Source: Phaeoceros laevis
Taxonomy: Eukaryota; Anthocerotophyta; Anthocerotopsida; Notothyladales
Length of the DNA: 42,391 nt
Direction: 5' to 3'
Assembly: GCA_049999765.1 (NCBI GenBank)
Contig: JBNGIQ010009260.1
Coordinates: forward strand, 172,033 to 214,423
The notes below the pieces were generated by a model that saw nothing but the letters and a program-made list of their open reading frames with translations, had not been told where the DNA came from and made no database searches. A program made the translations under genes and the position numbers. Of the stretch, positions 11,140 through 22,604 are shown one piece after another (position 1 is the stretch's first letter; each line of letters begins with the position of its first letter).

Positions 11140-13506
11140 TTAATGCCGGTCCCCACATGAACAGAATCCATCCATGAAGCGATGTACTCGATGTGCATCT
11201 CTAACTATTATCTCTCTATTTTCAAGACTTGACATGACCTTTGTGCTACTATGGCAGTCATTGCACATACGAAGATTCTTGGTAACTAGGAGAGTTGCGC
11301 CCTCTGAAGTATTCAAGAGACCATAAGCCAATGCCAACTTCTCTGCATGTCCACACAAAGCATCTTCCTTTCGACTTTCAGGCACTGAATTGAGCACCAA
11401 CTCAGTGTGTGGAACATGCCCTCCTTCTCTCAGATTCAGGCTTCTCAGCTGTGACGAGATATCAGCCCTTTCTTCTCCCACTGTGAATTCATGCACCTTG
11501 TCTTTCACTTCAATGCAGGCTTTCGCACCCTTCTTCTTCACACCTGCTAACGTTCTCAGCCTCTGCAACCTATCCACTTCGCTCCACCTGCCAGCATTTG
11601 CATAGATATTCCCCAACAGTACAAATGCAGTCGAAGTTTCAGGCTCCAAACTAGTAAGGCGATGGAAACATCGTTCTCCACGTTCTATATCACCGTGGCT
11701 TTTGCAGGCACTCATTAAGCATGTCCATCCAACAATACTATTCTCGAATGGCATAGTCTGCAAAACATTTTCAGCCTCATCCAGGTGGCCAGATCGTGCC
11801 AGAAGATCAACCATGCAGCTGTAGTGATGAATAGTTGGTTCAATTCTATGGTCCTCCACCATAGTCTTAAAATAATGCTTACCTTCGTTCACCAAGCCCT
11901 CATGACTGCATGCCATGAGAAGACAAACAAAAGTGACATCGTTAGGGTGAAACTCATGCTGCAGCATTTCTTCGAAACATCGAATGGCCATTTGGCCATG
12001 ATTATGTTGGGCATAGCCACTCAACAAAGCATTCCAAGTTACCACATTTTTAGTTGGCACTGCGTCAAATACTTTCCGTGCATCCACCAAGCTCCCACAT
12101 TTTGCATACATATCCACCAGGCAACTGCCCACAGCCACATCACCATCCAGGCCTCTTTCACTAATCTGGTGATGTAGACGCCTTCCTTGTTGCAGGGCCC
12201 CCACACTCGTGCATGCTTTGAGAAGGTACACAAATGTCACACTGTCAGCTACAACGGTGCTATCCTGTTGCATAATTGCATAAAGAGCAAGGGCTTCTTG
12301 ACCCAGGCCATGTTCAGCATATCCTCCAAACATGGAATTCCATGTCACCACATTTCGTGCGGGCACAGTGTCAAGCACTCTGCGTGCATCTATTAAGCTT
12401 CCGCATTTTGCGAACATATCTACCAGGCAGCTGCCAATGACCACGTCAGAGTCAAGTCCTCTTACCTGAATCTGGGCATGAAGCTGCCTCCCCTGATCTA
12501 AAGAGCCCACACTGGCACATGCCTTCAGAAGGCATACAAATGTTACAATATCAGCCAGGACAAGGCCCTCCTGTTCCATACTTCCATAGAGAGCTAGGGC
12601 CTCTTGGCCAAATCCAAGTTCAGCATACGCTGAAATCATGACAGTCCAGGTGACCACATTTTTTGTGGCCAAACCGTCAAACACTCGGCGAGCATCTTGC
12701 AGGCTCCCACACTTCGCATACATGTCCACCAAGCAGCTGCAGACAAACACATCCGGCTCAACCGCACTCCTTGAGAGGTCAGCATGAACCTCTCTTCCAA
12801 AAGCCAAGTCCGCTGCTTTGGCACATGCTTTCAGGGCTGCCACAAATATATGATTGTTTGGTTGCAAACCAGATTCACGCATCTGTCGATACAGTGTCAA
12901 AGCGGTCGCAGGCTGTTCATCTTCAACATGTGCTAAAAGAATGGAAGCCCACATATAGGTGTTTGGTGCAGGCACTGCCAAAAAGACTTGCATTGCTTCC
13001 TCCAACCGTCCATGAGTGGCATACATGCGAATGATGTGATTGGCCAAGAACGCGTTTGACTGGTACCCACTTTTCACACTAAGATCATGCACTCGTCTGC
13101 CAAGAAGAAGACTTTTCTGTGCCATACACCTCTTGAGGACGCGATAGATAAGACAGCTATCCAAAAGAGATCCCTGTTGCACCATAAGGTCCAATTCTTC
13201 AACGGCCTCTGTTAGCTGTCGCTCCTGAGAGAGAACTTCTGGACTTCCATTTCTAAAATTTAAGATGGATGCAGACCAAGAGCCCTTAACCCGAGCTCCC
13301 AGCTGAGCAAAAGGAGCTTGGCTCTCCTCACGCCACACCTTGGCTGCTTGGCGACTTGGGGCCTCAAACACGTCATCTCTAGGCAATCCTCGCAATACGA
13401 GGGCTTGTTTGTGCCAGGAAGCCAAGATTTGTGGCAAAATGACAGTCGGGCAGGTAAGCCCAACTTCGAGCTGCACGGCGCTGAGAGGCATAGGTGAAGA
13501 GCTCAT
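11140..13506 (-). CDS. Organellar PPR protein, PLS type with DYW-like deaminase domain
   Basis: An intronless 788-residue protein. The ATG at 13506 is chosen because an in-frame stop lies just upstream and no earlier ATG exists. A basic N-terminal region, likely an organelle transit peptide, precedes tandem P/L/S PPR motifs (about residues 90-560), recognisable from repeated CLVDMYAKCGSLQDARRVFD-like units. E/E+ regions and a DYW domain follow. The zinc and catalytic signature of a cytidine deaminase is present: HAE at about 720-722 and CNDC at about 748-751. Such proteins carry out C-to-U RNA editing in chloroplasts or mitochondria, with the PPR array selecting the RNA. The last residues are CSCGDRH rather than CSCGDYW. 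No frameshift is seen. Confidence 0.92.
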   Translation of the reverse strand: MSSSPMPLSAVQLEVGLTCPTVILPQILASWHKQALVLRGLPRDDVFEAPSRQAAKVWREESQAPFAQLGARVKGSWSASILNFRNGSPEVLSQERQLTEAVEELDLMVQQGSLLDSCLIYRVLKRCMAQKSLLLGRRVHDLSVKSGYQSNAFLANHIIRMYATHGRLEEAMQVFLAVPAPNTYMWASILLAHVEDEQPATALTLYRQMRESGLQPNNHIFVAALKACAKAADLAFGREVHADLSRSAVEPDVFVCSCLVDMYAKCGSLQDARRVFDGLATKNVVTWTVMISAYAELGFGQEALALYGSMEQEGLVLADIVTFVCLLKACASVGSLDQGRQLHAQIQVRGLDSDVVIGSCLVDMFAKCGSLIDARRVLDTVPARNVVTWNSMFGGYAEHGLGQEALALYAIMQQDSTVVADSVTFVYLLKACTSVGALQQGRRLHHQISERGLDGDVAVGSCLVDMYAKCGSLVDARKVFDAVPTKNVVTWNALLSGYAQHNHGQMAIRCFEEMLQHEFHPNDVTFVCLLMACSHEGLVNEGKHYFKTMVEDHRIEPTIHHYSCMVDLLARSGHLDEAENVLQTMPFENSIVGWTCLMSACKSHGDIERGERCFHRLTSLEPETSTAFVLLGNIYANAGRWSEVDRLQRLRTLAGVKKKGAKACIEVKDKVHEFTVGEERADISSQLRSLNLREGGHVPHTELVLNSVPESRKEDALCGHAEKLALAYGLLNTSEGATLLVTKNLRMCNDCHSSTKVMSSLENREIIVRDAHRVHRFMDGFCSCGDRH

Positions 13507-14917
13507 ACGATAATGTTGCGCTTGTTTTGTCAAATTCTGTTCCCTGCGTCAAGCCGGAATGTGCAACCACTCGTGGGACAACAGCAGCAGCTATTTCTCC
13601 ACACCTACAATACTGTATGTCACCTCCAGGCTTTTGTTTTGTTTGGCGCTGAGGTCTGGGCCCAGGCGGTCCGGAGGACGTTTGGCAGGACATTGAGGCC
13701 CTACCTCCGTGAATTGCTCTTTCTGCGCAAGCATACTACACCTAGCCAGTAGAGATATATTCCGAACAGGGGTATTTTAATTCGAGGTTGCGTCTACCCT
13801 CTCGAAATAGTGGCACACAATCCCGTCATTGGGTTTACGCAGCAGGTCCTGTATGCTCGTTTGCTGAAATGCGGAGGCATGGCTGCTGCGCCACATCCGA
13901 GTCCGTCACAGAACATTAGCGAGAAAAGATATACGACTCTCTCTGTATGTAAGCTTGTTTCTAAGAAGGTTAGGATTGAGTACTTAGAAGCACTGACTCT
14001 AGATAGCTGCTCAGTTTAGAACACTGACCCTAGAAAGCTGCCCAGCTGCCCGACATCTGAAGTTGTAACTTCTTTTCCTTAAGCTGTGCTATTTTTCACA
14101 AAATAAAACATAGATCAAACGATCAAGCTTCATCTTTTGAGCTCCAACACCAGTAGCTATTGGGAGAGAACAGCTTGTTGCAAGCATTGAGAAATACATC
14201 ATGAAGGCAAATGAAATGAGACGTTCATGAGGGTATTGTCTACAGTATATCAAACCATCGTCGCGAAGTGTGTGAATGATTTGGCGCCATCAGCCACCAG
14301 GATGGACTCCAGCCCACCGAGTCACGTGATTGAAACGTCTTGCACCCACGCAGAACAGGTCTAGCGTTTTAGGCTCTGGGAGTGCACGGATTCTTCACTG
14401 GCTTCAAAAACCGTGTTCGTGACAAGTACGCCAACCAAAAAGGAGGGATGAACCTGATCTAGTTTACACGTCACAACGGTGGCGCCTTGAAGCAGAACAT
14501 GTGGACAGCTCCGGCACAAGTATGACACGCACACGCGTGGCACAAGGAATTTTCAAACTGCAGCACAATACAACCGGGAACTGTTTCTGCTCCCTCAGGC
14601 TCAAACGGAGGGATTCGTCAAAAGGAAGATAGGACGCACAAGCAAGCTTTCTCCAACAACGAACTGCAGAAGGGCACAGCAGCCCAGTCCGCACGGCCAA
14701 TGACGGCCCTCTCGCAGATGCCAGTTTTACACCGACTGAAGTAGCAGCCCTGGCAGCCACCGCTTTCTCCTAGGATGGTGCCATTACCTCCTTGCACTCA
14801 CACAAGCTAGGTTTTAGTCGGCCAAAGGTTGGAGAGTTGCTGCTGAGGCTTCGGGTAATCAAAATTTTAGGATCCTGCCAGGGCCGGAGAGTGGACCAAT
14901 TTACAGGCGGATACTCC
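13507..14917. other. Intergenic region, no gene seen
   Basis: This lies between the 5' end of the PPR gene and the 3' end of the THF1 gene, both on the minus strand, so it should hold the PPR promoter and THF1 3' sequence. Short open frames on both strands carry no recognisable domain. No repeat or RNA gene was recognised. Confidence 0.5.
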
Positions 14918-16224
14918 CTACTCAGAGTTCGCTTCAGCTGTTGCAACGGATGAAGGCTCCGCCTTCGTAGCCTTCTCAGCCTTCTCAGCTTTCTCAGCTT
15001 TCTCACTCTGCCTCTCTGTCTGTTTCTTCTTCTCCCTGCGAGATTGGGCATTTGCAAACTTAGTCCCTAATACAGCACTTCAGCTACTTGTTTGCAACTC
15101 ACACATGGATGGAAACCCCACCTTTCAACGTACTCCTTCACCAGCTCTTTTGCTTGCACTAACTTGGAGAGCAAATTCCTGTAGACATCCAGGTCTCTGT
15201 CCACACTCAGCTTACTCACATTCAATGCCTTGGCCAGCTGCAAAACCACGGTACTTGGAATCAGCATCTGTCGCGTTGCCCTTGCAAGAACAAAACCCTC
15301 TCGACCTCCTGAACCAAAGCCTGAAGCATTGACTGCACTAACTTGATCCAAAACAGCCGAGTCCGACGACTTTGCGCACTCCAGAAGCCGGAACAAGCCA
15401 ATGGCAAAGAATCGGCTGTAGTGAAATTTCTTCTTCGAAACCCGCTCAGAGATATCCTTCAAAACCTCAGGAACTTCCCCCTCCTGATCCGCAAAAGCAA
15501 CAAGAGACGCCGTGGTCTGGCTAGAGGCCCACTCCTCCAGCTTTTTTGCATCAGCCCTGCATCAGCCACAGCACCTGCAAACTGATCACCAAAAATTCCC
15601 CTCGGTAGTACCAAAACCTCAACCGTCCCCCGCCGCATTCCTACCTGTACTGTTCAGGGTCCTCCTTCAACGCGGAAATGTAGGCCTTGAAAATGGCCTC
15701 CTGGTCGTCCGGGAAGGGGTAGCCGTCCATCAGCTGGTCGTAGACCGTGACATAGCCGAGAGCGAACACAGGATCGTATTGATACGTCTGATTGTACCGC
15801 ATCAAATGCTGTTGCACCAGCAGATCCTGAATGACGTTGCTGTAGATGCTGGGAATAGGCTTCCTGAAGGCACTGAGAAACGCAGACTTCGTATCTGCCA
15901 CCGTGGGAATTTCTGTGGCACCGCAGCACCGAGCTCAGCAGCCGAATGCACAGCTGCTCAAAGGAAGCACAATGCGGCGGGAGAGGACCTACCAGCAGCC
16001 ACAGCAACGCAGCGGACGGAGGAGCGGGTAACGGAGAGCGTGCAGGGAGGGCAGGAGGCTCGCAGATGGTCGATTCCGGAGCAGAGACGCCATCGAAGGC
16101 GGGAGGCGAGGAAGGCGGAGGAGGCCGAGCCGGAACCGGAGCCGGAGGATGAGCAGGCGTCGCGGGTGCCGGAGTCGAGAGTGAGGGCAGTCGGGGTGAC
16201 GGAGAACCATGCGAGGGCGGCCAT
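14918..16224 (-). CDS. THF1: THYLAKOID FORMATION 1 (Psb29-type) protein
   Basis: Five exons by GT-AG junctions: 16224-15993, 15912-15645, 15556-15343, 15237-15122, 15035-14918. Together they give 315 residues, against 300 in Arabidopsis. Exon 1 encodes a Ser/Ala/Arg-rich chloroplast transit peptide. The mature part carries the family blocks RKPIPSIYSNVIQDLLVQQH, QYDPVFALGYVTVYDQLMDG, FHYSRFFAIGLFRLLE and LSVDRDLDVYRNLLSKLVQA. It ends in a Lys/Glu-rich coiled tail with an EKAEKAEKAEKA run. THF1 is a plastid protein needed for thylakoid formation and photosystem II dynamics. Introns are 80-105 bp. All junctions keep frame, including split codons at AG|G, so the gene appears intact. Confidence 0.95.
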
Positions 16225-16727
16225 GGTTGCTGCTGCTCTTGAAGCTCAGCACAACGAAGAGTCCTCTAGCCACCACACACACACCACCTTGCTCGCTTAG
16301 GCTTCCCACCCCATGCGACCTTCAGGACCCTTTACTAGTGTGTCACGGCCAAGCTGCCTGAGGATGTTGTACAGGTGGCAGTTTTATCCACTGATCTACG
16401 GCTACCTCTGAAGGTAATGAGACTTTGCATGGAATCTACTAAATAACACATAGGAGGTATCGTGTTGGGCCTGTCGGCCATACGCAATCTCCCGTGTAGG
16501 CTCCACACTGGAATGGACCCACAAAAGTATTGAAGAACAGATTACTTGAAGTAGTAGTTAGGAGCTCTGATTGACATTGCTGGAGCTCCTATCAGATGTC
16601 GAGGTCTCTTATTCAGGATCGACTTTCGTCATGCATTTGCTATGAGGCATTGGTGTTGGCTTCATACTCTTGTCTAGTTCAGAGTCTTCGGACCGAAGAC
16701 CTACTTCGGTGTCACTTATTAAGACCT

Positions 16728-19700
16728 TCAGCCTTGCATAGCTTTCACGCGGGCGGTGAGGTCCCGCACTTGACTGCGCAGTCTATCAGGAGCACAAAAG
16801 AAGTCCACAAAAACCTGCCTCTCCCGCCCAATTTCTCGGGGATGGTGTTTAACAATCTGCAAGCAACGACGACAAGTTTCAAATGCGGGATTGATCTCCT
16901 GAGATGACAGAAAAGAATGGAGAGGTATAAATGGTAACTTGCCTCAGCTTTCTCACGATGCACACGGGTAACCTCTTCAATTGCAGCAGACAGCTGCGAG
17001 TTCACCTTCTCCATCTCCATCAACTCCTTCATAAGAGGCTGTAGACAATAAGAGGGTTCTTAGAGACACTACTAAGTTTGAGTCAACCTGGATCAGAAAG
17101 CGCCGAAGGAGGACATACCCAGGGACTTAGGATGGGTTGTGCAGTTGCTGAGGATGCAAACAACAACTGCTGCATCTTCCTGATTAGATCGTACCTGAAG
17201 CCAAACAAACATGGCATTGACATTTTTGCAAGAGGAGAAAGATGTTTACCCCTCGTCTACCCCAGTACATGTGCAATTGACGATAGAATTTACTTCTAAC
17301 TAGTCTACTTACAGATCATTAAGACATTTGGCTTTGTCTTCCACCAGTGTGGTGCCCACTTCTAACTGTGCTGACTGCAGCTGTATGTGGAGGTTGTTGA
17401 TTTGCTGAGCAAGGCCAGGTGCTGATACATACATTGGTGAAGCTCCTTGGTCATCTGGACATGTGAACACTCGGTTGTTCATTACTTGCTCTCATCTAGA
17501 ATAGAATAAAGCCAACAGCCGAGTTCCAGTTGCACTCACGTGAGTGAAAATTCAGGATGTCCCTGACACGATGAAGAAGTGTGTCACGGTCATCTACATG
17601 TACAGCACCAAGTTCCTTCGACTCCGCTGCGGAGTGAATCAAAGCACTACACCTCTCCTGTATTTGTAAGCGATGGACACCTATGAGTTGTAAACTAGAA
17701 CAGGTACTGTGATGTGGAAGGGTGGCCAAGTTTTAAATCCATGAAAACTTCTCGAAATCACGAGGGCTGAGATTCAGACAGGGCAGTGGAAAAAGACTTA
17801 CAATTCTTGATAACGTCGATTGTGTAAAAGCATCAATCTCTGTTTCCAGGACTTTCAGAAGCTCATATACGCTATTCATCTCCTTCCGCTCCAAGTCACA
17901 TGTTATCTTCAGAAATGTATGTCTTGCAAGTTGGTTGATAAGATGCCCGATAAACTGCAGTACAATGTCCAATGTTGATGTTACATATCCTATCACCCAT
18001 CCCGCCTGTCACAGGAAACAGCACACATATCCAGATAACTCTCGAGATTACCTTTTTTTGCTGGGCTACATAAGTCTCTTGTCGCTTAACCTTGAGATCA
18101 TAGTCACCTGGTTGAGCAGCAGAAAACACGTGAGATTTGAAACTTTTTCATGTCAAACTTGCCATCAGTCCGTATTTTGGCCTATTTAGTACCTTGGAGG
18201 ATGTAGGTATCCTGAAGCTGCGCAAGCTCCCAACATAGTAATGGCACAACCTGATGACAGGGCAAAGAGTTAATAAAGGGAGGTAAAGCTTCAACCAGCA
18301 GCTGCTTGATGGCAAGAGCCCCACACCGACCTCTGTCAGTAACTTCTCTTCTTGTTGCACAAGGGACTGCGACTCATTCACGAGGTCTGCGTACTTCTGC
18401 CTGCAAAACATGTACAGAGGACGCACAATCAGCAGATACTTTTTCCTAGTGCCACATCGAAGAACCAGTCCTCCACTGAGGAGTAATTTGCTCCGAGAAA
18501 CATTTATACTCATAACGCATTGGGCACTAACCTCTGCGAATAAAGGTCAGTGTGCCCATCAGCTTGATCTGTAGACACTTGGAGCTTAACTGTAGCCAAC
18601 ATTGCCTGATGTTTGGCATTGTCAGCCTGTGCTTCCACCCATTGCCGTTCACTAACCCCGAAACTGCGGAAGAACGATAAAGGACCCAGTAAGATGCAGG
18701 CAACCAGATATTTCATAACCAGTACAACGAATCCTGGGCACCCACATAGAACGCAGGCGTTGCAATTCTGAAACTCGATCATTGTAGCTTTGCTCCACTT
18801 GGCCTGAAAGTGATTGAAACTTCGTTGTATTTGGAGGGCATTTCCATACTGTACATGTCCGAAGACTTCTTCACGCAAGAACTCATAAAACTTCTAACTC
18901 ACCGTTTGGGAAGGAGAGTGTAACTTCGTCTAAGCTGGTTAATGAGGTTTGCAATTTTCCTTCTTCACTTGCAACTTCTGATGGACCCTGACCTCGTACG
19001 GGATCACACACCACTGTCAGTGAGGAACAAAGACATAATCATGAATGCGAGAGCATTACATTCGGTGCTCACCATGTCAAATTGCTTGGTGAACCACTTT
19101 CCAAGCTCCGTGGTGCAAATAGACTCTTGCTGCGTGTATGGGCTCATATCCATGAAATTGAGGTAAGTCCCTTCCTCTGGAAAAACATTGATATTTGACT
19201 TAACCTTACTGAAACAGGGTAATAAGAGACTTACTGGCCTACAACACTGCTGGGCAGAGGTACAGGTTTTCAAGGCACCAGAAAAGATTACCTTGTCCTG
19301 ACTGATAATGAGCAATTTGCTGAACGCAGTCAGATAACCTCTCGAGAACAGTGTTCATCTGCGACAAAGGCAAGAGAGTTCAACACCAAACGCACATAAT
19401 AAAATTGGAGGAAACAAGCTAGCCGAACAAGCAAAGCTTGAGTTTTACCTCAAGATTGCAACTTGCGACCTGTTCCTCTGCAATTTGCAGATGTCTATTT
19501 CTGCTGGAGGCCACTTGAGATCGCAGGCGCCTACCCTGCATCAAAGTTGTAGTCTGAGCAGTAAGGCCATCGAGATTCGCTTGTGCTTGCCTTATGTGTT
19601 TCTGCACCATGGCAGCCTCTCCCTTGTATGCAATCGTGGACTCCCTGAACATGCCGCAATTACGTGCCTTGAGCAGTCGACCAGCAAATCAGCGTTTTAG

Positions 19701-20355
19701 GAACGAGATCCTCTGCCTGCTCGGCAAAATGGTGCACAGCACAGTTGCAGAGGCAAAAACCTAGGATGCATTCGGAGTGTTGGGAGGAGAAGACATTACT
19801 TGATTTCCGTGATGGTCTCTTCTGCCCCCAGCACATCCTCTTCACTTGATTTTCGGGCACCAAAAGCAGATATGCTCTCGTAAGCCGAATCCAGTTCCTC
19901 ACCCTACATACAAATCAAGATGTAGCTCAGACTGCGAGACACAGGACGAGAGAAGAAACACCATAGGAGAAAACTAACCTCGAGCATTTTGCCTTCTGCC
20001 TTCAGTGCGTTGTACCTGAGATACCCAGCAGTGTGTAAGTCATCCAGGGGACTGAAAGGGACTCCAAATTCTCAACTTGCATGAGCTCCTACAATGGGAC
20101 AACATGATATTAGCTGCAGTGAGCTTGCGATCCACGCATCTGCGTCAAGGAGGTGAGGCCCTATCAGGGAAGGACTCACCTCAAAGCCTCCTCTGCCGTC
20201 AGCGCGTTGGAGGGCCTCAGATTTGCACAAAGCCACTCCAGGAGCGGGCCAGTTTCCTCGTACTGGTAGGGCCATTCGAAGCTGTCCGCGTCCAGCTCCT
20301 GCCATCCGTCGTACCCGAGCTCTTCCAAGAGGTTGCAAAGATTGGCCCCGCTCAT
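16728..20355 (-). CDS. AUG3: Augmin complex subunit 3
   Basis: Eighteen exons: 20355-20180, 20015-19979, 19903-19800, 19644-19449, 19358-19292, 19176-19073, 18987-18903, 18803-18746, 18663-18532, 18400-18331, 18250-18193, 18107-18052, 17954-17802, 17657-17540, 17454-17313, 17194-17119, 17038-16943, 16856-16728. They sum to 1857 bp (618 residues); Arabidopsis AUG3 is 617. Diagnostic blocks are [20 protein letters not shown] at the N-terminus, [60 protein letters not shown], and [19 protein letters not shown] at the end. The protein is almost entirely coiled coil. Augmin recruits gamma-tubulin to microtubule walls for branching nucleation in the spindle, phragmoplast and cortical arrays. All introns are GT-AG except 16942-16857, which reads GC-AG (GAG then GCAAGT). 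Every junction preserves frame. Confidence 0.96.
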
Positions 20356-20725
20356 GGTGCCTCGCAGGAAAGTCGTGACACTGCAAATTCGACGTTTACC
20401 ATTTCCAACTGTGCACACAACATTCCAGAAAGATTCCCTCAGATCTTCAGCGAGAGCAGGTCTCCCAGGACTTGCCCATCGGTGGCAAAATTCATCCGCA
20501 GGCACCGTTGCACACTGCTTGCCAAGCTTGCTACTTCGAACACGAAGGCCCGGACATCGCCGAGGATTGCACAGGCGCTTGCCGGCTTTCGTAAAAACAC
20601 TAATGGGCGGCATTAAAGGTATGAACACATTGTTGCCAAATGCGCAGGCTTTTCGCAAATTTTGTAATCGCTGTTCCTTAACAACACTACGTACGGTAGT
20701 TACTGTACAGCTTTCCAATATTTTG

Positions 20726-20803
20726 CAGCAACCCTTCGGGACTGCTGAGGCTAGCTTTCAAACTTCTACAGCAACCCTTTGGGTCTGCTGAGGCTAGAGC
20801 CGC
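20726..20803. repeat. Short tandem duplication, period 43 bp
   Basis: CAGCAACCCTTCGGGACTGC at 20726 recurs at 20769 as CAGCAACCCTTTGGGTCTGC, and both are followed by TGAGGCTAG. The pair lies just downstream of the GMD stop codon and upstream of AUG3, so it is untranslated or intergenic. Confidence 0.7.
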
Positions 20804-20822
20804 TAAGGAGGCACTTCTGCTT

Positions 20823-22009
20823 TCAAGGTTGCTGGTGTGAGTCAATGTAACCATTGTCGGCAAGCACCTTCTCCCGCCTGGCCAAGTCCAGATCCGCATC
20901 CACCATCATAGCCACAAGCTGCTTGAAGTTGACCTTCCCAGACCAGCCCAGCTCCTTTCGAGCCTTGGCAGCTGAGCCCCGTAGGTTGTCTACCTCAGAT
21001 GGTCGAAAGTACCTGGGATCTATTTCCACATGATCCTTCCAGTCCAAGCCAACGTAGCTACACACACAACACATTTATGTCAGACTCAGTATAAGCAATC
21101 AGCAATCACAGTCTGCGCCAGACAGATGAAGATCTGGGGCTGCAAACACAACAACCCAACAACTCACCCGAAAGCCTCCACCAGAAACTCCTCGACAGAA
21201 TGTGATGCCTCCGTGGCCACAACGTAGTCACCAGGATTCTCCTGCTGCAGCATCAACCACATGGCCTCCACATAGTCTCCTGCAAATCCCCAGTCCCGAG
21301 TAGCCTTGAGGTTCCCGAGATACAGCTTCTTCTGCAACCCTATCTTGATCCTGCCAACTGCTCTGGTGACCTTGCGCGTCACGAAGTTCTCCCCTCTCCT
21401 AGGCGACTCGTGGTTGAACAGGATCCCGTTGCAGGCAAACAAACCATAAGCTTCTCTGTAGTTGACAGTGTAGTAATGCGCAGCAACCTTGGCCACGGCG
21501 TAGGGACTTCGGGGGTGGAACGCTGTGAGCTCATCTTGCGGGGGTGGAGTAGCTCCATACATTTCCGACGACCCCGCCTGGTAGTACCTCACATGCCGCC
21601 CGGTGTTCTCGATGTGAGCTCTCACGGCCTCCAAGAGCCTCAAAGCACCTGTTGCCACCACATCTGCGGTGTACTCCGGGTTCTCAAACGAGACCCCGAC
21701 GTGAGACTGCGCCCCGAGGTTGTAGACCTCGTCGGGGCAAATGACGTCCACCCACTTCCTCAGCACGGAGGAGTCGGTGAGGTCCCCGTAGTGCAACCGC
21801 ATCTTGGCGGTGGAGATATGAGGATCGACGTAGATGTGGTCCAGCCGCTGCGTGTTGAAGTTGGAGGAGCGGCGGATGATGCCATGCACCTCGTAGCCCT
21901 TGCCAATGAGGAACTCGGTGAGGTAGGAGCCATCCTGGCCTGTGATCCCGGTGATGAGAGCCTTCTTCACTACCGCCCCGCTGCCTTGCTGATCCTGCTT
22001 CTTCTCCAT
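20823..22009 (-). CDS. GMD: GDP-mannose 4,6-dehydratase
   Basis: Two exons, 22009-21168 and 21057-20823, with a 110-bp GT-AG intron, give 358 residues, the usual length. The Rossmann motif GITGQDG is at residues 21-27. The short-chain dehydrogenase signature is present: SSE at 147-149, Y170 and K174 of YAVAK. C-terminal blocks [13 protein letters not shown] and [11 protein letters not shown] match plant GMDs (MUR1 and GMD1 in Arabidopsis). The enzyme converts GDP-D-mannose to GDP-4-keto-6-deoxy-D-mannose with NADP+, the first step to GDP-L-fucose for cell-wall polysaccharides and glycoproteins. No targeting signal is seen, in keeping with a cytosolic enzyme. The codon split at the junction (GG|C) keeps frame. 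Confidence 0.97.
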
Positions 22010-22604
22010 GCCGCCTGCTTGGGAGGGTCAGCTGTCCACCGCAACCGAAAGTTGCTGTCGTTGGCGAGCTTCACTCTCTTGTGAGCTCCTTCTCCCACAA
22101 ACATGAAGAAAGCACCTTTCCCACAAACCGCCAGCCAAGGCAAGAATTGCGGAGAACCTGCCAATGGGACTCAGCAGCCTCCCCCGGGTCGTCGGCAATC
22201 GGTGGAGCCGCATCGTGCAACCCTCGACTGTCATGTGTGAACAGTAGAACGCCGAACTGGCCGAGAGAAGAGATCATTCCAGTCGGATTATTACAGCACT
22301 GATGAGAAAACTGGTGGATAACCTAAAGCTGCTCCAGCCAACTTCTGTAGACTTCCAGACCTTCAGCACAACTTCCTCGTGTCGTTCTTCCAAGAAAGAC
22401 CTCGGTGTTGCGGAACGCCTCAAGGCTCACATCCACCTTTCCGGATGCTTCAGTCTACCACAGAATTTTTCTTCCACATTCCATTCCTGGTAAAATCCGA
22501 GTCCTGAGCCCTAAATTGCTCAAATGCAGTCAGGATTGCAACAATCTTGGCAGAAACAGCTTCTGGAAGCAGCAATTGAGAGGATCGAAGATGGCACAAA
22601 CAGG

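Noticed and set aside
14464-14760. Minus-strand frame resembling a transit peptide (MAARAATSVGVKLASARG)
   Set aside because: The first codon is GTG and the frame lies beyond the THF1 stop; no following exon was found.
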